Notes under the pieces: model-generated
Told to the model about the DNA's origin: nothing
The model's database searches: none
What the model saw: only the letters and a program-made list of their open reading frames with translations
Program-made: the position numbers and the translations under genes
Shown here: positions 35,885-43,752 of the stretch, in pieces
How positions within the stretch are numbered: position 1 is the stretch's first letter
How the letters are laid out: each line of letters starts with the position of its first letter
NCBI RefSeq assembly: GCF_000709345.1
Contig: NZ_KL448323.1
Span: forward strand, 1,582,912-1,646,911
Reading direction: 5' to 3'
Length of the DNA stretch: 64,000 bases
Source: Polaromonas glacialis
Lineage (GTDB): Bacteria; Pseudomonadota; Gammaproteobacteria; Burkholderiales; Burkholderiaceae_C

Positions 35885-36664
35885 TCAGCCGAAACGGCCG
35901 GTGATGTAGTCTTCGGTTTCCTGGCGCTTTGGCTTGAAGAATATCTCTTCGGTGGCGCCGAACTCGACCAGGTCGCCCAGGTACATGTAAGCCGTGTAGT
36001 CGCTGCAGCGGGCGGCCTGCTGCATGTTGTGCGTCACGATGACCACGGTGTAGTCGTTTTTCAGCTCGGAAATCAGTTCCTCGATCTTCGCGGTGGAAAT
36101 CGGATCCAGCGCCGAGCACGGCTCGTCGAGCAGCAGCACTTCGGGCTTGATGGCGATGCCCCGGGCAATGCACAGCCGCTGCTGCTGGCCGCCCGACAGG
36201 CTGGAGCCGCTCTGGTTGAGCTTGTCCTTCACCTCGGCCCACAGCGCCGCCTTGCGCAAGGCCCATTCGACCCGCTCGTCCATGTCGGCGGAGTTGAGAC
36301 TTTCAAACAGCTTCACGCCAAAGGCGATGTTGTCGTAGATCGACATCGGGAACGGCGTCGGCTTCTGGAACACCATGCCGACCTTGGCCCGCAGCAGCGC
36401 CACGTCCTCCTTCGACGTGAGCAGATTGGAGCCGTCGAGCATCACTTCGCCCTGCGCGCGCTGCTCGGGGTAAAGCGCGTACATCCGGTTCAGGACGCGC
36501 AGCAGCGTCGATTTTCCGCAGCCGGAGGGGCCGATGAAGGCGGTGACCTTGTGCTCGGGAATTTCCAGGTTGATGTTTTTCAGGGCATGAAACTTGCCAT
36601 AGTAAAAATTCAGGTTCTTGACCGAAATTTTCGATTTTTCGCGAATTGCGCTCAGGGTTTCCAT
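35885..36664 (-). CDS. pstB: phosphate ABC transporter ATP-binding protein PstB
   Basis: A 259-residue ABC ATPase of the high-affinity phosphate importer. It has Walker [10 protein letters not shown], signature [16 protein letters not shown], Walker [14 protein letters not shown] and switch [35 protein letters not shown] is the PstB-type N-terminus. It is placed between pstA and phoU, with gaps of 17 and 23 bases. Confidence 0.96.
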   Translation of the reverse strand: METLSAIREKSKISVKNLNFYYGKFHALKNINLEIPEHKVTAFIGPSGCGKSTLLRVLNRMYALYPEQRAQGEVMLDGSNLLTSKEDVALLRAKVGMVFQKPTPFPMSIYDNIAFGVKLFESLNSADMDERVEWALRKAALWAEVKDKLNQSGSSLSGGQQQRLCIARGIAIKPEVLLLDEPCSALDPISTAKIEELISELKNDYTVVIVTHNMQQAARCSDYTAYMYLGDLVEFGATEEIFFKPKRQETEDYITGRFG

Positions 36665-36681
36665 CGTGTGCCTTGTCTTGT

Positions 36682-37554
36682 TCAGTCTTTTTTGCGCGTC
36701 AGCACGCGCGCCAGGATGTTCAGCCCCAGCACCGCCATCGTGATGATGAAGACGCCGGCCCAGGCCAGTTTCTGCCAGTTTTCATATGGGCTCATCGCGA
36801 ACTTGAAGATCGTCACCGGCAGGCTGGCCATCGGCTCGTTCAGGTTCGAGGTCCAGAACTGGTTGCTCAGCGCGGTAAACAGCAGCGGCGCGGTTTCACC
36901 GGCAATGCGCGCCACGGCCAGCAGAATGCCGGTGACCACGCCGGCCCGGGCCGCGCGCAGGGTAACCTGGGTGATGACCTTCCATTTGGGCGCGCCCAGC
37001 GCGTAGGCAGCCTCGCGCAGCCCCGGTGGAATCAGCTGCAGCATGTTCTCGGTGGTGCGGATCACCACCGGTATCACGATCAGGGCCAGCGCCATGACGC
37101 CGGCCCAGCCCGAAAAGGAATGAAAGCGCGACACCACGACCGTGTAGACAAACAGGCCGATGACGATGGACGGCGCCGACAGCAGGATGTCGTTGACAAA
37201 GCGCGTGACCGACGCCAGAGCGCCCTTGGTGTTGTACTCGGCCAGGTAGATGCCGGCCATGATGCCAATCGGCGTGCCGACAAAGGTCGAGAGCAGCACC
37301 ATCAGGAACGAGCCGTAAATCGCATTGGCAATGCCGCCATCCTCGTTGGGCGCCGGCGTCATTTCGGTAAAAGCGGCCAGGGTGATGCCGCCGATGCCCA
37401 GCCTGACGGTTTCCCACAATATCCAGAATAGCCAGAACAGGCCAAAGCCCATGGCCCCCAGAGACAGCACCAGGGCCACCTGATTGACCCGCTTGCGCTG
37501 GGCAAACCGCGCCAGGCGCGCGGCCTGCGCCGGTTTTTGCATGACGGCGCTCAT
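36682..37554 (-). CDS. pstA: phosphate ABC transporter permease PstA
   Basis: A 290-residue permease with about six membrane segments ([20 protein letters not shown] first). The EAA-like loop is seen in [20 protein letters not shown]. It forms the membrane channel with PstC. The start overlaps the pstC stop by ATGA. The [15 protein letters not shown] motif is typical of PstA. Confidence 0.95.
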   Translation of the reverse strand: MSAVMQKPAQAARLARFAQRKRVNQVALVLSLGAMGFGLFWLFWILWETVRLGIGGITLAAFTEMTPAPNEDGGIANAIYGSFLMVLLSTFVGTPIGIMAGIYLAEYNTKGALASVTRFVNDILLSAPSIVIGLFVYTVVVSRFHSFSGWAGVMALALIVIPVVIRTTENMLQLIPPGLREAAYALGAPKWKVITQVTLRAARAGVVTGILLAVARIAGETAPLLFTALSNQFWTSNLNEPMASLPVTIFKFAMSPYENWQKLAWAGVFIITMAVLGLNILARVLTRKKD

Positions 37555-38516
37555 GTCTTGGCTCCTTCATTCTTCTGCAACTGCGACAGCAGCAGCTTGG
37601 ACAGCGACAGCACCACGAAGGTGATGAAGAACAGCACCAGCCCCAGGTAGATCAGCGACGCCTGGTGCAGGCCCTCGCCGGCTTCAGCAAACTCGTTGGC
37701 CAGTGCCGACGTGATGCTGTTGGCCGCCTGGAACAGGCTCAGGGAGTCAAGCTGGTTGAAGTTGCCGATGACAAACGTCACCGCCATGGTTTCGCCCAGC
37801 GCCCGGCCCAGCCCCAGCATGATGCCGCCCATGACGCCGGCCTTGGTGTAGGGAAGCACCACCTTGGACACCACTTCCCAGGTCGTGGCGCCCAGGCCAT
37901 AGGCCGACTCCTTGAGCAGCACCGGCGTGACCTCGAACACATCGCGCATCACCGAGGCAATGAACGGGATGATCATGATCGCCAGGATGATCCCGGCCGA
38001 CAGGATGCCGATGCCGACCGGCGGGCCTGAAAACAGCGCCCCCAGGTAAGGCACGTCGCTGAAGGCGTTTTGCAGCGGCTGCTGCACATAGGTGGCCAGG
38101 ATGGGGCCGAACACCAGCAGGCCCCACATGCCGTAAACAATCGATGGCACGGCCGCCAGCAATTCAATGGCCGTTCCCAGCGGACGCTTGAGCCAGGCTG
38201 GCGACAGCTCGGTCAGGAACAGCGCAATGCCGAAGCTCACCGGCACGGCGATGAGCAGCGCAATGAAGGACGTGGCCAGCGTGCCGTAGATCATCACCAG
38301 CCCGCCGTACTCGTTCTGCACCGGGTCCCAGACGCTGCTGGTCAGGAAACCCAGGCCGTACTTGCTGATGGCCGGCCAGGCGCCAATCACCAGCGACACC
38401 AAAATGGCAAACAGCAGGGCCAGCGTGATCAATGCGGCGCCCAGCGCCGCCCAGCCAAAAATCTGGTCGGGCAGCGGGCTTCGCTTCAAAGGTCTGACGG
38501 GGGGAGGATTGGTCAT
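37551..38516 (-). CDS. pstC: phosphate ABC transporter permease PstC
   Basis: A 321-residue permease with six predicted helices. [20 protein letters not shown] and [17 protein letters not shown] are PstC hallmarks, and the EAA loop is [20 protein letters not shown]. The start is uncertain. ATG 38516 begins near the usual family N-terminus. GTG 38582 has a better placed ribosome site (AGGGG eight bases before) and would add 22 residues. Confidence 0.9.
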   Translation of the reverse strand: MTNPPPVRPLKRSPLPDQIFGWAALGAALITLALLFAILVSLVIGAWPAISKYGLGFLTSSVWDPVQNEYGGLVMIYGTLATSFIALLIAVPVSFGIALFLTELSPAWLKRPLGTAIELLAAVPSIVYGMWGLLVFGPILATYVQQPLQNAFSDVPYLGALFSGPPVGIGILSAGIILAIMIIPFIASVMRDVFEVTPVLLKESAYGLGATTWEVVSKVVLPYTKAGVMGGIMLGLGRALGETMAVTFVIGNFNQLDSLSLFQAANSITSALANEFAEAGEGLHQASLIYLGLVLFFITFVVLSLSKLLLSQLQKNEGAKT

Positions 38517-38631
38517 GGCACGTCCGGTCGCTGTTGCCGGAAACTCCAAAGCGGCCCGGCTTGCCGGAAGTGTAGAGGACACGAAATAAACCCCTGTGAT
38601 GGTGAAGCTGCGAAGCGCGTTTTAAGGCCGC

Positions 38632-39675
38632 TTATTTGTAGGCGATGGCCTTGCCCGACGTGTCCTTCACCTCGGCCCAGGATTTTTCAATGACGCCCTT
38701 CACGCTGTCAGGCATGGGCACATAGTCGAGTGCGGCGGCGGTCTGGTCGCCGTTTTTATAGGCCCATTCGAAGAACTTGAGCGACGAAGCGGCCTGGGCC
38801 GGCTTGTCCTGCGCCTTGTGCATCAGGATGAAGGTGGCGCCGGTCAGGGGCCAGGCGTCCTTGCCGGGCTGCTCGGTCAGGATCTGGTAGAAGCTCTTGG
38901 CCCACTGGGCGCCCGCAGCGGCGGCCTTGAACGAGGTGTCATCGGGCGAGACAAAATTGCCGTCGGCATTTTTCATCTGCGCAAACGTCAGCTTGTTCTG
39001 CTTGATGTAGGCATATTCCAGGTAGCCAATCGAATTGGGCAGCCGGCCGACGAAAGCGGCGACGCCTTCGTTGCCCTTGCCGCCGGCACCGACCGGCCAG
39101 TTGACTGCCGTGCCTTCGCCGACCTTGGTTTTCCACTCGGCGTTGACCTTGCTCAGGTAGTTGGTGAAGATGAAGCTGGTGCCCGAACCGTCGGCGCGGC
39201 GCACCGGCGCGATGGCGGCGTCAGGCAAAGGCACGCCGGGGTTCAGGGCCTTGAGGGCCGGGTCGTTCCAGTTGGTGATCTTGCCCAGGTAGATGTCACC
39301 CAGCACCTGCCCGGTCAATTTCAGCTGGCCGGGCGCAATGCCCTTGATGTTGACCACGGGAACCACGCCGCCAATCACGGTGGGGAACTGCATCAGGCCC
39401 TTCTTGGCCAGTTCGTCATCTTTGAGCGGCATGTCGGACGCGCCGAAGTCCACGGTCTTGGCCTCGATCTGGCGAAGGCCGGCACCCGAGCCAACCGACT
39501 GGTAGTTGATCTTGATGTTGGTAGCCTTGTTGTAGTCGGCAGCCCACTTCGAATACAGGGGCGCGGGGAAGGTGGCGCCTGCGCCGGTCACATTCTGCGC
39601 GGCCGAGAATGCGGCAAACGACATCAGGGCAGCGCCCATGGTCAGGGTCACAGAAGCTTTGAGAGTCGATTTCAT
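38632..39675 (-). CDS. pstS: phosphate-binding periplasmic protein PstS
   Basis: A 347-residue receptor with signal peptide (about 1-25; SVTLTMGAALMSFAAFSAA, mature end near QNVTG). Phosphate-binding signatures are TGAGATFPAPLYSKW, VGSGAGLRQI, DFGASDMPL and VRRADGSGTSFIFTNYLS. It is the first gene of the pst operon; the gap of 115 bases to pstC may allow separate high-level expression. A Pho box lies 52-70 bases upstream. ATG 39675 begins the signal peptide. Confidence 0.96.
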   Translation of the reverse strand: MKSTLKASVTLTMGAALMSFAAFSAAQNVTGAGATFPAPLYSKWAADYNKATNIKINYQSVGSGAGLRQIEAKTVDFGASDMPLKDDELAKKGLMQFPTVIGGVVPVVNIKGIAPGQLKLTGQVLGDIYLGKITNWNDPALKALNPGVPLPDAAIAPVRRADGSGTSFIFTNYLSKVNAEWKTKVGEGTAVNWPVGAGGKGNEGVAAFVGRLPNSIGYLEYAYIKQNKLTFAQMKNADGNFVSPDDTSFKAAAAGAQWAKSFYQILTEQPGKDAWPLTGATFILMHKAQDKPAQAASSLKFFEWAYKNGDQTAAALDYVPMPDSVKGVIEKSWAEVKDTSGKAIAYK

Positions 39676-39726
39676 CAGAACACCTTTGCAGTTGGTAAGA
39701 AAGATGTCGCCACTGTAGAAGCCTTG

Positions 39727-39745
39727 TGTGACAAAGTTGTGACAG
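39727..39745 (-). promoter_or_regulatory. Pho box of pstS
   Basis: On the minus strand CTGTCACAACTTTGTCACA contains two TGTCA units 11 bases apart, matching the PhoB consensus (CTGTCAT-N4-CTGTCAT). It lies 52 bases before the pstS start. Confidence 0.85.
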
Positions 39746-39782
39746 CCCGGCAGCGCCTGGAACCCGACGCCAACGCCGGACA

Positions 39783-39825
39783 GTGTCATGAAACTGTCAA
39801 ATTTCCGTCACCAATCGGTCATATG
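39783..39825 (+). promoter_or_regulatory. four-unit Pho box array facing the fasciclin gene
   Basis: GTCA occurs at 39785, 39796, 39807 and 39818, exactly 11 bases apart, within units GTGTCATGAAA, CTGTCAAATTT, CCGTCACCAAT and CGGTCATATGG. This is two tandem PhoB sites reading in the plus direction. It ends 63 bases before the ATG at 39888. Confidence 0.8.
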
Positions 39826-39887
39826 GCCCCTCTACGCTTGCGGCTGTCTTATCTACCCGCCGTTTCCAGCCACCCCGGAGAATTCTT

Positions 39888-40379
39888 ATGCTCAAGCGTC
39901 ATTTTGTTGTTGTTCTTGCCACCGCTGTCACTGCTGCCGTGGTTGCCGGCTGCGCCACCGGCCCGCGTCCGGTTTCTGTCGCCGACACCCTGGCAGCACA
40001 AGCCCAGTTGTCCACGCTGAACAGCCTGGTGGCCAAGGCCGGGCTGACCGACACGCTCAAGTCAGGCGGCCCTTTCACTGTATTCGCCCCCACCAACGAA
40101 GCCTTTGCCAAGGTGCCGGCCAAGACGCTGGAAACGCTGGCCAGCGACCCGGCCCAGCTCAAGGCGGTGCTGGGCTACCACGTCCTTCCCGTCAAGCTGA
40201 TGGCGGCCGACGTGAAAAATGGCAACAGCAAAACGCTCAATGGCGCCAACGTGGCGCTGTCCAAAGCCGGCAACTTCGTGACGGTGGAAGACGCGCTGGT
40301 GCAGACCCCCGATATCCTGGCGACCAATGGCGTCGTGCATGTCGTGGACAGCGTCCTGCTGCCCCCGGTCAGCCGCTGA
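39888..40379 (+). CDS. fasciclin-domain lipoprotein, probable Pho regulon member
   Basis: A 163-residue protein with a lipoprotein signal (VVVLATAVTAAVVAGC; lipidated Cys22) followed by one FAS1 domain (about 30-160). FAS1 boxes are GPFTVFAPTNEAFAKVP and NGVVHVVDSVLLPP. FAS1 domains mediate adhesion or binding at the cell surface; the precise role is unknown. CGGAG precedes the ATG. The gene is divergent from pstS and has its own four-unit Pho box array, so induction by phosphate starvation is likely. Confidence 0.9.
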   Translation: MLKRHFVVVLATAVTAAVVAGCATGPRPVSVADTLAAQAQLSTLNSLVAKAGLTDTLKSGGPFTVFAPTNEAFAKVPAKTLETLASDPAQLKAVLGYHVLPVKLMAADVKNGNSKTLNGANVALSKAGNFVTVEDALVQTPDILATNGVVHVVDSVLLPPVSR

Positions 40380-40452
40380 ACGCAGCCGCGCCTTCCATCA
40401 TGCGAATTCATGGTGATTTATGGCTTTTGCGCTTGATGGCCGAGCGCTTCCA

Positions 40453-40469
40453 GCTATTTAATTGATAGC
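40453..40469. repeat. dispersed palindromic repeat, copy 6
   Basis: GCTATTTAATTGATAGC between the fasciclin gene and the next receptor gene. GCGC and CTTCCA flank it as in other copies. Confidence 0.75.
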
Positions 40470-40505
40470 AATTTATTGCCTGTCCCTGTCCACTGGAAAA
40501 CCACC

Positions 40506-41654
40506 ATGCCCCTGCCCCCTTCCCTTATCAAGCGCCGCCAATGGCTGCAGCGCGCCGGCTGGCTGACGGCGGGCGCCACCGCGCCCGGCTGGGCACAGCC
40601 CGGCAAGGCGGCGTCCGCGGCGAACAGCCTGGTGGTGGCGCAGCTGGTGGATTTTTCCGGCGCCCAGCAGGATGTGTCCAAGGACTTTTTGATCGGCTCG
40701 CGCGCGGCCTGGCAAGACATCAATGCACGCGGCGGCATTCGCGGCCGGCAGGTCATGCATCTGGCGCTGGAAACCGACGGCACTGCGGCCAGCGTGCGCA
40801 CGGCCCTGAATGAAGCCCTGGCAAACCCGGCCTGCCTGGTGCTGTCCGGCAGCGTCGGCGATCCGCTCGCCAGCCAGATCGCCACGCTGTCGCGCCAGGG
40901 CGGGCTGAACATCGCCCATGCCGCGCCGTGGCTGCAAAACGCCAGCCTTGAACTGGACGACAAGACGTTTCCGATTTTCGCCGCGCGCCAGGAACAGATC
41001 GCCCATGCGCTCAACACCCTGACGGTCATGGGCGTGAAAGTGCTGGGCGCCGTGTATGCCAGCGCACGGGAGCATGCGGCCTACCACCTCGAAGTCGAAC
41101 GCATCGCCGCCAGCATGCAACTTCAGTTGCAGTCTTTCCAGGGCAGCGGCGATGTGCGCCTGCTCGGCCAGAAACTCACGTCGGGCACGCCCGCGGTGCT
41201 GCTGTTCGTGGGCGGCACGCCGGAACTGGCGCAGTTCACCCAGGGGCTGGAAAAGCAGGCGCGCCAGCGCTACATCGTCGCGCTGGCCGATGTGAACCTG
41301 CAAACCCTGCTGCAGATGGGCGCGGCGCGCAACACGCCGGTGATTGCCACCCAGCCGGTGCCGATGGTCAATTCGGCCTTGTCGGTGGTGCGGCAGTACC
41401 GCGAAACGCTGGCGCGGCTGTTCGACGAGGCCCCCACGCCGCTGAGCCTGGCTGGCTTCATTGCTGCCCGCTACACGTTCGAGGTGCTCAATGCGGTGGA
41501 CGGTGGACTGACGCGCCAGAGCGTGCTGGCCGGCTTTCAGCAGCGCGCCAGCCTGAACATTGGTGGTTTTCGCGTCGCCTTCAACAACCAGCGCCGAAGC
41601 GGCGGCTATGTGACGCAAAGCATGATGACGCTGGACGGCCGGCTGATTGGCTGA
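40506..41654 (+). CDS. ABC transporter substrate-binding protein (branched-chain amino acid type)
   Basis: A 382-residue type I periplasmic binding protein. The N-terminus MPLPPSLIKRRQWLQRAGWL resembles a twin-arginine signal (KRRQWLQ) with cleavage near GWAQP. The mature domain opens VVAQLVDFSGAQQDVSKDFL and continues with the LIVK-type fold (ALANPACLVLSGSVGDPLAS). No permease or ATPase is adjacent, so it is an orphan receptor. The ATG at 40506 was chosen over a TTG at 40476, which lacks support. The ligand is unknown. Confidence 0.8.
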   Translation: MPLPPSLIKRRQWLQRAGWLTAGATAPGWAQPGKAASAANSLVVAQLVDFSGAQQDVSKDFLIGSRAAWQDINARGGIRGRQVMHLALETDGTAASVRTALNEALANPACLVLSGSVGDPLASQIATLSRQGGLNIAHAAPWLQNASLELDDKTFPIFAARQEQIAHALNTLTVMGVKVLGAVYASAREHAAYHLEVERIAASMQLQLQSFQGSGDVRLLGQKLTSGTPAVLLFVGGTPELAQFTQGLEKQARQRYIVALADVNLQTLLQMGAARNTPVIATQPVPMVNSALSVVRQYRETLARLFDEAPTPLSLAGFIAARYTFEVLNAVDGGLTRQSVLAGFQQRASLNIGGFRVAFNNQRRSGGYVTQSMMTLDGRLIG

Positions 41655-41736
41655 CGACCTGATCCCCGCGCCCGTGGCCCGGCTGAAAGTGGCCGCGCCC
41701 GAATGCTATGCTGGCTTTCGAACAAAAAGCCTGAAC

Positions 41737-42040
41737 ATGCAAAACGGAACACTGCTTGCCGCTGTGGACTTGGGGTCCAACAGCTTTCGCCTGGAAATCG
41801 GCCGTTTTGACCACGGCAGCATCCACCGCATCGAATACCTCAAGGGAACCATGCGCCATTGCAACGGCCTGGACTCGGACCGCAAACTGTTGCTGGGCAC
41901 CAGGCAGGCAGCGCGGCTGCGAATGCCTGGCCGAATTCGGCAGGGAGCAGATGCGCGCAGTGGCTACCCGGACCTTGCGCGAAGCCGTCAACCGCGAGGA
42001 CTTCATCAAGTGCGGCCAAGGCGATCCTGTACAGAGCCAT
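41737..42040 (+). pseudogene. ppx: exopolyphosphatase (Ppx/GppA) gene fragment
   Basis: The start MQNGTLLAAVDLGSNSFRLE then IGRFDHGSIHRIEYLKG is the N-terminus of Ppx, with the phosphate-binding DLGSNSFRLE motif. Near base 41920 the reading shifts: the continuation CLAEFGREQMRAVATRTLRE and AVNREDFIK is in the next frame. Similarity ends near 42020-42040. The rest of the roughly 500-residue protein is missing. An insertion sequence starts 240 bases downstream. Ppx would normally release phosphate from polyphosphate, so its loss beside an intact Pho regulon is notable. Confidence 0.82.
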
Positions 42041-42278
42041 GACACCGGGTCAGCGTGATTGGCATCAAACAGATGGTGAAGCAGATGCTCGCTGGCGATA
42101 CCGCACTCATGTTGGTACCGATAGCGCAAGAGACGCGGTTAGTTAACTGCACACGCTGCCGCGACACCCGGTATACGTTCGCGGCCATCTGACTGAGGCG
42201 GGAATCGCGCCGGCTTGCTTCAGCCCGCGGATGGGCCGCAACTTCGCGAAAATTCTTTTCGAGAAGTATGCGAAGTGA
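42041..42278. other. unassigned sequence between the ppx relic and the insertion sequence
   Basis: Short frames on both strands (for example KQMVKQMLAGDTALMLVPIA on plus) match nothing I recognise. It probably consists of debris from deletion or rearrangement that removed the rest of ppx. Confidence 0.35.
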
Positions 42279-43441
42279 TACCAATCCCGACAGACAAAGA
42301 ACCAAAGCCAGCGATCGGAGTCTGAGACATATTGGCTCTCGCAGGAGGTTACGAAAATGTTATCTCAGCACATCATTGATCAGCTGCAGCCCTATGATTT
42401 CGACCGACTGGCCCACAAGGAAAAGGATGGGCGCCGGCGACTGCGCCTGATCGCGCTGGCGCACCTAAAGGACGGCAAGAGCTATACCGAAGTGGCGGCT
42501 GCATTGCGCGTGACCCGCCACGCGGTCATGCGCTGGGTGCAATGGTTCCTCGCTGGCGGCGTGGCCCGTCTGGCCGGCATGCCGCATGACTGGAGCACGC
42601 AGCGCCTTGCCAAAGCACAGGAGGAAGCGTTTCGCCAGGCGGTCGAGCAACTGCAGGGCGAACGCGGCGGCGGTCGGGTGCGGGGCGAAGACATCCGCCA
42701 GTTGCTGGCCGGGCAGTTTGGCGTGGCCTACAGCCTGAACGGTGTGTATGACCTGATGAAGCGCCTGGGGCTGGTATGGATTTCGGCCCGCGCCGTCAGT
42801 CCCTACGCCGATCTGGTTGCACAAGCCGAATTCAAAAAAAAACTTCGTCCAGGAAGTCGCCGCAACGCTGCCGCCAGGCGTTGCGCCTGAACAGGTGGAC
42901 ATCTGGTTCCAGGATGAAATGCGCATCGGCCAGCGCGGCACGCAAACGCGCCTGTGGGCGCGCAAGGGAACGCGGCCCCGGGTGGTGCGCCAGCAGCAGT
43001 CCGAATCGGCGTACATCTTTGGCGCCGTCTGTCCACGGCAGGACAGTGCCATCGGTCTGGTCATGCCGCACGCCAATACCGAGGCGATGAGCCATCATCT
43101 GCAGGTCCTGAGCGAAGCGGTGCCTGCGGGACGCCATGCCGTGCTGGTGCTGGACCGCGCGGGATGGCACACCACGCCCAAACTGCCGCAGTTCCCGAAC
43201 GTTTCATTGTTGCCGCTGCCAGCGGGGTCGCCCGAGCTCAACCCGGCCGAGCAGGTGTGGGCGCAACTACGCGACCGGCACTTGGCCAACCGCTGCTACG
43301 ACGGCTACGAGCAGATTGTTGACGCCTGCTGCGACGCCTGGAATGCCTTCACGCAAATCCCTGGCGCCATCCGCTCTTTGTGCTCCCGCAGCTGGGCAGT
43401 GCTGCCCTCGGCTTCGGTTATTTCATGACACGGGATTGGTA
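42279..43441 (+). mobile_element. IS630-type insertion sequence
   Basis: The terminal inverted repeats are TACCAATCCCG (42279-42289) and its complement (43431-43441). TA at each outer edge (42279-42280 and 43440-43441) fits the TA target of this family. The element is about 1.16 kb and holds one transposase split over two frames. The right flank reads YELTARIADGENLKPLGLKI then stop, possibly the end of an interrupted gene of unknown identity. Confidence 0.85.
42357..43428 (+). CDS. IS630-family transposase, made by frameshift
   Basis: Two overlapping frames. The first (42357-42890) encodes a helix-turn-helix part (LKDGKSYTEVAAALRVTRHA, then GVYDLMKRLGLVW). The second (frame of 42817-43428) encodes the DDE domain with acidic residues in WFQDEMRIGQ, VLVLDRAGWHT and SPELNPAEQVWAQLRD. 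They join at a run of nine A (42834-42842): the zero frame reads EFKKKLRP, while a -1 shift gives KKNFVQEVAATLPPG, the family continuation. IS630 elements commonly use such slippage, so the transposase may be functional. AGGAGG lies 10 bases before the ATG. Confidence 0.85.
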
Positions 43442-43597
43442 TGAGTTGACGGCGCGGATCGCCGACGGGGAAAATTTGAAGCCGCTTGGGCTGAAAATTT
43501 AATATTTTGTTTTTTTGAATGGCCCCGGAATGGACCGGAGACTTTCTTGATTACCACTGCTTTGTAGATTCTTCCTCTGGAAAAGGAAGTAAGCAAG
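43442..43597. other. short gap between the insertion sequence and tRNA-Val
   Basis: Holds the probable gene end described with the insertion sequence, and the hairpin CTTCC-N9-GGAAG near 43571-43589, downstream of tRNA-Val on the minus strand. There is no T-run. Confidence 0.4.
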
Positions 43598-43674
43598 TGG
43601 TAGGCGCGATTGGACTCGAACCAACGACCCCCACCATGTCAAGGTGGTGCTCTAACCAGCTGAGCTACGCGCCT
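43598..43674 (-). tRNA. tRNA-Val (anticodon GAC)
   Basis: The minus strand reads AGGCGCG for the 5' acceptor, paired with CGCGCCT and followed by A and CCA. The anticodon arm CCACC-TTGACAT-GGTGG gives GAC. The T-loop is TTCGAGT. The length is 77 bases with CCA encoded. Confidence 0.97.
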
Positions 43675-43752
43675 AAAGTACTGTTCGAAGCTCGTATTCT
43701 AGCAGTGCAAAACACTGGTTTTCAAACCGCCATGAAAATAACTGCAATGAGT

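Noticed and set aside
32682..43674. A complete integrative element between the two tRNA-Val 3' ends
   Set aside because: No integrase or relaxase gene is present and the interval is mostly core pst/pho genes. Only a possible scar is reported.
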